A stretch of 9,713 nt of DNA from positions 1 to 9,713 of the forward strand of contig JALVPH010000064.1 in the NCBI GenBank assembly GCA_027031875.1, given 5' to 3'. Within the stretch, counting starts at the first letter, position 1, and the number at the start of each line of letters is the position of its first letter. This stretch comes from Candidatus Parcubacteria bacterium. GTDB taxonomy: Bacteria; Patescibacteriota; Minisyncoccia; Phycocordibacterales; UBA1006. Below the pieces are notes generated by a model. It was not told the origin of the DNA. It saw only the letters and a program-made list of their open reading frames with translations, and did no database searches. Shown here piece by piece: positions 4,597 to 9,713 of the stretch. Made by a program: the position numbers and the translations under genes.

Positions 4597-6270
4597 CTAC
4601 GCCTCACAGGTAGAACAGACAAGCTTCTTTCGATTGAGTTGTTGTGCGGCGTTCATACTGTGTTGGTAGTAGAGACTCTTCAAACCAAGCTTCCACGCTT
4701 CGATATAGAGGAGGTTAATATCTTTTGCGGGAGTGTCAGGATGAATCATCACGTTTACTGACTGTCCTTGATCAATAAAAATTTGTCGTTCTGCTGCTTG
4801 TTTGATAACCGCCATCTGATCAATTTCAGCAAATGTTTTAAATACTTCTTTCTCGTGGTCAGTGAGGAAATCGAGATGTTGAACAGATCCATCGTGTACC
4901 TTGATAGAGGTCCACACATCTTTCGTATTCTTTCCCTTCTCTTCAAGTAACTTTACAAGGAATGGATTCTTAATCGTTGTCTTAATTTTTGCGACATCTT
5001 TCACGTAGCTATTTGACCAAATTGGCTCAATACTCTGAGAAACTTGCCCAAGAATGAAAGCACTCGAGGTAGTAGGAGCAACTGCCATAAGTGTTGCGTT
5101 TCTCCTTCCGTATCCCTTCAACACTTCTGGTTCCCCATAGCGTTCTGCCATCTCCTTCGAAGCGTTATACGCACGTTCTTTAATGGTGCTAAAAATCTCG
5201 TAGTTATACTTCGATGCCTCTGCAGAATCAAAAGGGATTGATTTTGATTGGAGGTAGGAGTGCCACCCAAGCGCCCCGAGTCCAATAGCGCGATTCTCCT
5301 TTGCAAAACGATACGCTTTTTCCATAAAGAGGAATACGCGCCGTTCCTCGAGCGTCTCTCCATCTCGATACTGCTCGAGCTTCTGGATGAAATCCTCCAT
5401 TACCGCATCGAGGAAGTAAGTGAGTGTTTCCACTGCATCGGTATCTTTCCACTCATCATACTTTGCTAAGTTGATAGAAGAGAGACAGCACACGAACGAC
5501 CACTCCTCATTAGAGGGAAGCATAATCTCTGTACAGAGGTTGCTCGCCTTAATTTTGAGCTTCTTATCCTTGTACACATCAACCGTGTTACGGTTCGCGT
5601 TATCAATGAAGATAATGTAGGGATATCCAAGTTCTGTACGACGCTGGATTACTTTTGCCCAAATTGTGCGCTTTTCTGCGTCCCCATCAATCATCTCTTG
5701 CATCCATTTATCAGTCACCGTCACCCCATGAGTGAGCTCTTGAATAGGATCCCCCTCTGTTCCAATTTTGAGAAACTCCTCAACATCAGGATGTTCTATA
5801 GGGAGGTAGGGAGCAAAACGCCCTCGCCGAACAGATCCTTGCGATACTACATCCACCATCTTCTCAAAGAGCTGCATAAAATGAACAGCCCCCGAAGAGT
5901 GCCCATTATTTTTTATCGGAGCTCCGCGATGACGAAGGTGACCAAAGAAACCAGAGGTTCCCCCACCCATCTTTGACATCATTCCTACCTCCGCCTGAGT
6001 ATAGAGAATAGATCCCATATTATCCTCAATGCTTGAACCGAAACAGGAGATAGGAAGACCTCTCCTCTTTCCAAAATTTGACCACACCGGAGACGCGAGC
6101 GAAAAGAAGCCTCGCGACATATAGTCGTAAAACTTATCCGCAAATCCATCTACCTTAAGAAACTTCTCTGCAGTGTCTGCGATTTCTCGTATTCGCTCTT
6201 CCGGTGTCACCCCTTCTTCGAGGTATCCCGCAGCGAGAAATTTTCTACTTTCTTCTGTTAACCATTCCAT
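4597..6270 (-). CDS. nrdA: Class I ribonucleotide reductase large (alpha) subunit, no ATP-cone
   Basis: Catalytic subunit of 557 residues that reduces ribonucleotides to deoxyribonucleotides using a radical supplied by NrdB. Compared with E. coli NrdA, visible equivalents are Cys76 (C225), Asn244, Cys246 and Glu248 in SNLCTEIMLP (N437, C439, E441), Cys261 (C462), and the radical-transfer tyrosines Tyr534-Tyr535 in SLYYQ (Y730-Y731). The C-terminal reducing pair is CSTC (Cys552, Cys555), spaced CxxC rather than the CxxxxC of E. coli. The protein is about 200 residues shorter than E. coli NrdA. It lacks the N-terminal ATP-cone, which is found on NrdB here, and starts directly with the helical region before the barrel. 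It follows nrdB by 41 nt, with no Shine-Dalgarno sequence seen, and precedes the M23 gene by 11 nt. Confidence 0.95.
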   Translation of the reverse strand: MEWLTEESRKFLAAGYLEEGVTPEERIREIADTAEKFLKVDGFADKFYDYMSRGFFSLASPVWSNFGKRRGLPISCFGSSIEDNMGSILYTQAEVGMMSKMGGGTSGFFGHLRHRGAPIKNNGHSSGAVHFMQLFEKMVDVVSQGSVRRGRFAPYLPIEHPDVEEFLKIGTEGDPIQELTHGVTVTDKWMQEMIDGDAEKRTIWAKVIQRRTELGYPYIIFIDNANRNTVDVYKDKKLKIKASNLCTEIMLPSNEEWSFVCCLSSINLAKYDEWKDTDAVETLTYFLDAVMEDFIQKLEQYRDGETLEERRVFLFMEKAYRFAKENRAIGLGALGWHSYLQSKSIPFDSAEASKYNYEIFSTIKERAYNASKEMAERYGEPEVLKGYGRRNATLMAVAPTTSSAFILGQVSQSIEPIWSNSYVKDVAKIKTTIKNPFLVKLLEEKGKNTKDVWTSIKVHDGSVQHLDFLTDHEKEVFKTFAEIDQMAVIKQAAERQIFIDQGQSVNVMIHPDTPAKDINLLYIEAWKLGLKSLYYQHSMNAAQQLNRKKLVCSTCEA

Positions 6271-6311
6271 AGTAAATAATCGTTTTAAACATTAGTTATA
6301 TCTAAATTTCA

Positions 6312-7598
6312 TTAGAAGAGATCATCTCCTGTAATACTCTTCGCTCGTTTGTTGTAATTGATAGAACGCTTTACAAAGAAATCTCCATGCTTCGTTCCAA
6401 TAATTTCATCGTCAAACCATTCTGTTTCTTCGAGGAGTTTTTCGTCGGTCTCGAAGAGTGGTTTCATTCCAATACTCTTGAGGGAGTTATTGAGTCGATT
6501 CTTGATAAATTCTTTCACAACCGCTTTTGGAAGAAAATCGAGTTCTCCTTTTTCAAAAATCCAATCCACAATGTCTGCCTCTGAATCGTACGCTTCTTGG
6601 CAGATGTGATAAATATCTTCCTCCATCATTGCGTCAAACCACTCAGGATGTTCATCTTTAATAATGTTGATTACATCAATTCCGAAATCTCCATGAATCT
6701 GCTCCTCCTTTGAAGTTGCTTCCACTGCATTTGACATCCCCTTCAACCGATTCTGGAACTTGTTGAAGGACATAATGATAAGAAACTGAGAGAAGAGTGA
6801 TACATGCTCCACAAAGAGGGAGAAAAGGAGGATTGATTCGGCGAACTTATTATTTTCATCACTCTTTGAGTGGCGGATTGCATCTTCAAGATAGTTTACA
6901 CGGCGCATAATAACCGGATTTTGTTTCAACCGCTCAAACTCCTCATTCAAACCAAGAATCTCAAGGAGGTGGGAGTAGGCATCATGATGACGCACCTCAG
7001 ACTCTGCAAACGTTGCTCCCACTGATCCAATTTCTGGCTTTGGAAGCTTGTGGTAGAGATCACTCCAGAAGGTCTTCACTGACACCTCAATCTGAGAAAT
7101 GGCGAGCATTGTGTTTTTCACCGCATTCCTCTCAACATCATTAAGATGCACCTTATAATCCTGCACGTCAGCGGTGTAATTGAACTCTGTATGAATCCAG
7201 TAGGAGTGACGGATTGCATCTACATACTCGAGAAGCTCAGGGTATTCATAAGGTTTGAGGTTAATACGCTTTTTGAAGATATCACGACGACGCTCTTTCG
7301 CGCGCTCTTCACGGTAGAGGATGTATGCCTTCGCAACGCGATGAAAATCCGCTTCCATCAACGCATCTTCAACGAAATCCTGAATCTTTTCGATGTGAGG
7401 AATACAATCGTTTGTTTCCTTACAGACATCAATAAGGCGTTGGTAAACGAGTTCTGCAACTCTCCTTGCATCCTCCTCATTTCCATCGCCAACTTCAGCC
7501 ATCGCCTTGAGAATGGCTTGTACAATTTTCTCGAGATCAAAGTCTTGAATTCTTCCATCTCGCTTTTCTATTTTTTGAATGAGCTGTTCGTTTTCCAT
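6312..7598 (-). CDS. nrdB: Class I ribonucleotide reductase small (beta) subunit with N-terminal ATP-cone
   Basis: Radical-generating subunit of 428 residues. Residues about 9-103 are an ATP-cone: EKRDG at 11-15, FDLEKIVQAILKAM at 20-33, IEKIQDFVEDAL at 69-80 and VAKAYILYREERA at 88-100. The ferritin-like domain follows. By motif alignment with E. coli NrdB, the metal ligands are Glu171 (in place of D84), Glu201 and His204 (SEVRH), Glu264 (FVEHV), Glu299 and His302 (EEQIH). Tyr208 aligns with the radical Y122, Trp134 probably with W48, and Tyr415 in the tail with Y356. The C-terminus DDLF would dock on NrdA. Gene order is nrdB before nrdA, the reverse of E. coli. The ATG at 7598 has no Shine-Dalgarno sequence and is preceded 6 nt upstream by a hairpin. 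ATP-cones on NrdB are known but uncommon. Confidence 0.95.
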   Translation of the reverse strand: MENEQLIQKIEKRDGRIQDFDLEKIVQAILKAMAEVGDGNEEDARRVAELVYQRLIDVCKETNDCIPHIEKIQDFVEDALMEADFHRVAKAYILYREERAKERRRDIFKKRINLKPYEYPELLEYVDAIRHSYWIHTEFNYTADVQDYKVHLNDVERNAVKNTMLAISQIEVSVKTFWSDLYHKLPKPEIGSVGATFAESEVRHHDAYSHLLEILGLNEEFERLKQNPVIMRRVNYLEDAIRHSKSDENNKFAESILLFSLFVEHVSLFSQFLIIMSFNKFQNRLKGMSNAVEATSKEEQIHGDFGIDVINIIKDEHPEWFDAMMEEDIYHICQEAYDSEADIVDWIFEKGELDFLPKAVVKEFIKNRLNNSLKSIGMKPLFETDEKLLEETEWFDDEIIGTKHGDFFVKRSINYNKRAKSITGDDLF

Positions 7599-7601
7599 AA
7601 T

Positions 7602-7628
7602 AAAAATCTATGCTTAACCGCATAGATT
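7602..7628 (-). terminator. Terminator-like or start-blocking hairpin before nrdB
   Basis: On the - strand AATCTATGC (7628-7620) pairs perfectly with GCATAGATT (7613-7605) around the loop GGTTAA, and the T run continues to 7602. The stem has only three G-C pairs, so it would be a weak terminator. It ends 6 nt before the ATG and could equally block ribosome entry. It forms only if the 15-bp leader helix is open. Confidence 0.5.
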
Positions 7629-7697
7629 GCTACAGAACACAAGTATCATCGGACAGAGAAAACACTCAGAGAGGAAGTCCTCCTCTGGGGTATCCAT
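7614..7697 (-). CDS. Possible Cys-rich leader peptide upstream of nrdB
   Basis: A 27-codon reading frame starts with ATG at 7697-7695, inside the leader helix, and ends with TAA at 7616-7614, inside the loop of the pre-start hairpin. The peptide has four cysteines (positions 12, 15, 22 and 26), including a CFLC pair, and is acidic near its N-terminus. It is in the same frame as nrdB but separated from it by two stop codons. No Shine-Dalgarno sequence precedes it. An open frame of this length can arise by chance, so this is tentative. If translated, the ribosome would open the leader helix. Confidence 0.2.
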   Translation of the reverse strand: MDTPEEDFLSECFLCPMILVFCSNLCG

Positions 7698-7734
7698 GTA
7701 GCAATCTACGCACGAATAACCAATGCGTGAGCAT

Positions 7735-7763
7735 AGTATACACCGCGCGCGAGAGAGCTCCAA
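7735..7763 (-). promoter_or_regulatory. Promoter of the nrdB-nrdA-M23 unit
   Basis: On the - strand TTGGAG (7763-7758) and TATACT (7740-7735) are separated by 17 bp, the normal spacing for a housekeeping sigma factor. Transcription would start near 7728, giving a leader of about 130 nt before the nrdB ATG. This is far longer than the leaders of the other genes here. Confidence 0.6.
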
Positions 7764-7843
7764 ATTTTTCTACGAAAAAACAATGGAAAGAAAATTGTTC
7801 GCAACGCGTGTCAACGAACACTTTAAAAATCTCCTTATTTTTC

Positions 7844-7871
7844 TTGTATTTCTCATTGCTCCGCGTAAACT
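7844..7871 (+). promoter_or_regulatory. Promoter of argS (leaderless arrangement)
   Basis: TTGTAT (7844-7849) and TAAACT (7866-7871) have a 16-bp spacer. The -10 box ends 7 nt before the ATG at 7879, so the argS mRNA should start at or next to its start codon. No Shine-Dalgarno sequence is present. Confidence 0.5.
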
Positions 7872-7878
7872 ACAAGCA

Positions 7879-9606
7879 ATGAACGTAAAAGGAACAATTG
7901 AAACACTTTTCAAAAAAGCAATTGAGGAACTCGGTTACTCTACAGAGAACTTTACTCTCGAGCGGCCAAAATCCCTCGAACATGGAGACTACGCGAGCCC
8001 TTTCGCGCTCAGTATTGCAAAGCAGGAGGGAAAGAATCCTCGTGAAATCGCGGAGCAAATCGTAAAGAAAATACAAGGAAATAAACTCCCTCCGCTTATT
8101 CAGTCACTTTCCGTCGAAGGGCCAGGTTTTATCAACATTACACTTACCCCCTCATTCTTTCTCTCTGTAGTAGAAGAAATTCAACAAAAACGAGGAAACT
8201 ATGGGAAGCACGGTACGCTTAAAGGAAGGCGAATTCTTATAGAACACTCATCACCAAACCTCTTCAAACCATTCCATATTGGGCATATGATGAACAACAC
8301 AATTGGTGAGAGCATTGTGCGCCTCGTAAAAAACGGAGGAGCGGAGACCACTGCCCTCTCCTATCCGTCAGACGTCTCTCTAGGAATTGGAAAGGCGGTA
8401 TGGAAGCTGCTCGAGTACGGAGTGGAAAAACTCGACGAACTTGAAACACTTGAAGAAAAAGTAGCCTTCCTTGGGACATGTTATGCGGAGGGAACGCAGA
8501 CACTGAAAGAGCATCCAGAGTATGAACCACGCGTAAGGGTAATTACACAAGATATCTATGAACACCGAGACACCGAAGCGTATAGAGCTTACCTGAAAGG
8601 AAAAGAGTTGAACCTTCAATACTTTGTGAAAATGACCTCCCTCCTCGGCTCTCATTTCGATGATTACATTTTTGAATCAGAAGCAGGAAAGGTAGGTGTA
8701 GAAATTGTGAGAGCGTGGATAGGAAAGGTTTTCAAAGAATCAGACGGAGCAATCGTTTTTGAACCGAGTGAAGAAGATGTGGAACAAGACCCACAACTCC
8801 ATACACGTGTCTTTATCAACAAGGATGGGAATCCCACCTACGAAGCGAAAGATCTTGGACTTCTCAAATTAAAGTTCGAACGATACGATCCAGATACCTC
8901 AATCTTCGTAACAGACAATGAGCAAGGACCCTACTTTCGTGTCGTCTCCTATGTTGCAGGAAAGATACAACCGGAATGGAGAGAGAAAACGGTACACCTC
9001 ACTCACGGAAGAATGACATTTAAGGGAGAAAAAATGTCTTCACGACTCGGTAACACGCCACTCGTATCTGAGATGCTTGATGTGGTGAAAGAGCTCGTAT
9101 ATGAACGCGCAAAAGAGAAAGACGCATTGAGCGATGAAGATGCAACGAAAATCGCAATCGCTGCGCTCAAGTATGTTATCCTCCGAACGCAAATTGGAAA
9201 ATCGGTAAACTTTGATCCAGATACCTCGCTCTCATTTGAGGGTGATTCAGGACCTTACCTTCTCTACACCTACGCACGAGCAAAATCCGTGCTACGAAAA
9301 GCAGAGGAACAGGGAATTTCCTACAAGGTGAGCGAACTTCCTTCTGGATGGAAAACAACTTCACTTGAGAAAATCCTCGCACAATACCAAGAACACACAA
9401 TCTCTGCACTCGAATCCTACAGCCCTCACATTATCGTAAACTACGCAACAGAACTCGCTCAAACCTTCAACTCCTGGTATGGAAATACACGCATTCTCAC
9501 AGAGGAAGAAGCAACCCCTTATCGCCTCGCACTCGTAGAAGCAACGAGTATTGTTATTAAAAACGCACTTTATATTCTTGGAATAGAAACCCTTGAGAAA
9601 ATGTAA
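7879..9606 (+). CDS. argS: Arginyl-tRNA synthetase
   Basis: Class I synthetase of 575 residues that charges tRNA-Arg in the cytoplasm. The N-terminal Arg-tRNA-synthetase-specific domain covers about residues 1-90 (EHGDYASPFALSIAK at 34-48; VEGPGFINITL at 79-89). The catalytic domain carries the HIGH motif (133-136, in SSPNLFKPFHIGHM) and a KMSKS-like KMSSR (385-389, in MTFKGEKMSSRLGN). The C-terminal DALR anticodon-binding domain extends from about 460 to the end, with SWYGNTRIL at 532-540 and the typical final LGIETLEKM. The signature around HIGH resembles the eukaryote-like SSPN form rather than the NPTGPLHVGH form. The frame is open upstream to an ATG at 7723, but family similarity begins at MNVKGTIETL, and a -10 box lies just before this ATG. 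It is divergent from nrdB. Confidence 0.96.
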   Translation: MNVKGTIETLFKKAIEELGYSTENFTLERPKSLEHGDYASPFALSIAKQEGKNPREIAEQIVKKIQGNKLPPLIQSLSVEGPGFINITLTPSFFLSVVEEIQQKRGNYGKHGTLKGRRILIEHSSPNLFKPFHIGHMMNNTIGESIVRLVKNGGAETTALSYPSDVSLGIGKAVWKLLEYGVEKLDELETLEEKVAFLGTCYAEGTQTLKEHPEYEPRVRVITQDIYEHRDTEAYRAYLKGKELNLQYFVKMTSLLGSHFDDYIFESEAGKVGVEIVRAWIGKVFKESDGAIVFEPSEEDVEQDPQLHTRVFINKDGNPTYEAKDLGLLKLKFERYDPDTSIFVTDNEQGPYFRVVSYVAGKIQPEWREKTVHLTHGRMTFKGEKMSSRLGNTPLVSEMLDVVKELVYERAKEKDALSDEDATKIAIAALKYVILRTQIGKSVNFDPDTSLSFEGDSGPYLLYTYARAKSVLRKAEEQGISYKVSELPSGWKTTSLEKILAQYQEHTISALESYSPHIIVNYATELAQTFNSWYGNTRILTEEEATPYRLALVEATSIVIKNALYILGIETLEKM

Positions 9607-9618
9607 GGTAATTCGTAA

Positions 9619-9713
9619 CTATTCCGGACCAATTTCTCGAATCAAATCATACTCCGTATTGCGTAAAAGCCTGTAAATAAGCGGTAATATGTCTTGATCC
9701 CTGTGGTTAAAAC
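9619..9713 (-). CDS. 3' end of an unidentified gene, cut by the window edge
   Basis: A - strand frame is open from the right edge to TAG at 9621-9619 and gives 30 residues (NHRDQDILPLIYRLL..., ending EIGPE). The mix of charged and hydrophobic residues looks like an ordinary helical protein C-terminus. It converges on argS with only 12 bp between stop codons and no visible terminator. Another - strand frame is also open for 23 codons but is less protein-like. The family is not recognised. Confidence 0.4.
   Translation of the reverse strand, partial: FNHRDQDILPLIYRLLRNTEYDLIREIGPE

Larger units (their letters stand above)
7599..7728 (-). promoter_or_regulatory. Structured leader RNA of nrdB (riboswitch- or attenuator-like)
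   Basis: Read on the - strand from an expected transcript start near 7728, the leader contains a 15-bp helix pairing 7711-7697 with 7634-7620. The only imperfect pair is G-U on this strand but A-C on the + strand, which points to a - strand RNA. The helix encloses about 62 nt with an inner stem-loop (7689-7686 and 7684-7681 with 7676-7669; bulged base at 7685, loop at 7680-7677). The 3' arm of the helix overlaps the 5' arm of a second hairpin (7628-7620 with 7613-7605) that ends just before the start codon, so the two are mutually exclusive. I recognise no known riboswitch class in it. Ligand and mechanism are unknown. Confidence 0.65.

Noticed and set aside
7635..7652. NrdR box upstream of nrdB
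   Set aside because: On the - strand a TACTTGTGT half-site is visible, but the other half does not match and no second tandem box is found. It also lies inside the transcribed leader.
7723..7878. 52-residue N-terminal extension of arginyl-tRNA synthetase, and another + frame at 7610-7882
   Set aside because: Both cross promoter elements and the nrdB leader, and neither has synthetase similarity before MNVKGTIETL.
1..9713. UGA recoded to an amino acid, as in some related candidate phyla
   Set aside because: All long genes are intact under the standard reading and none of the nine gene ends is TGA. The avoidance of TGA stops may be chance in so few genes.
1..9713. tRNA, rRNA or other standard RNA genes
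   Set aside because: No cloverleaf with a T-loop signature, and no rRNA, tmRNA, RNase P or SRP RNA core, was seen in the intergenic parts. The structured region near 7600-7728 fits none of these.

Overview
The window looks like a chromosomal segment from a small-genome bacterium, most likely of the Candidate Phyla Radiation (Patescibacteria, Parcubacteria-like). This placement is inferred, not proven. It rests on compact single-copy housekeeping genes in no classical operon order, an Obg GTPase without its usual C-terminal domain, few Shine-Dalgarno sequences with several -10 boxes placed directly before start codons, a class I ribonucleotide reductase with an unusual domain layout, and intergenic hairpin repeats of a kind often misread as small proteins. 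All nine gene ends seen use TAA or TAG, and no gene needs UGA read as an amino acid.

Layout. At 1-278 is the end of a small charged hypothetical gene (+), closed by a 17-bp bidirectional terminator. A six-helix DUF1361 membrane protein follows (- strand, 337-975). Then come hairpin array A (about 1011-1170) and the alpha2-type glycyl-tRNA synthetase gene (-, 1195-2568), which is divergent from the Obg gene (+, 2675-3679). Obg ends in an intrinsic terminator that overlaps its stop codon and runs straight into hairpin array B (3700-3881). On the - strand between 7598 and 3911 lies a three-gene unit: nrdB, nrdA and a degenerate M23 (LytM-like) peptidase gene. The arginyl-tRNA synthetase gene (+, 7879-9606) is divergent from nrdB. 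At the right edge is the 3' end of an unidentified - strand gene.

How it works together. NrdB and NrdA form a class I ribonucleotide reductase that makes deoxynucleotides. The regulatory ATP-cone is missing from NrdA and sits at the N-terminus of NrdB instead, so dATP/ATP control would act through the radical-generating subunit. Upstream of nrdB is a leader of about 130 nt with its own promoter. A 15-bp closing helix in it shares one strand with a 9-bp hairpin placed directly before the nrdB start codon. This is riboswitch- or attenuator-like and is the best candidate for an undescribed regulatory element here.

The second notable structure is the pair of collinear hairpin arrays A and B. They share the same order of parts and identical joints, but the stems of most hairpins have changed on both sides so that pairing is kept. 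One array contains both an occupied and an apparently empty version of the same palindrome.
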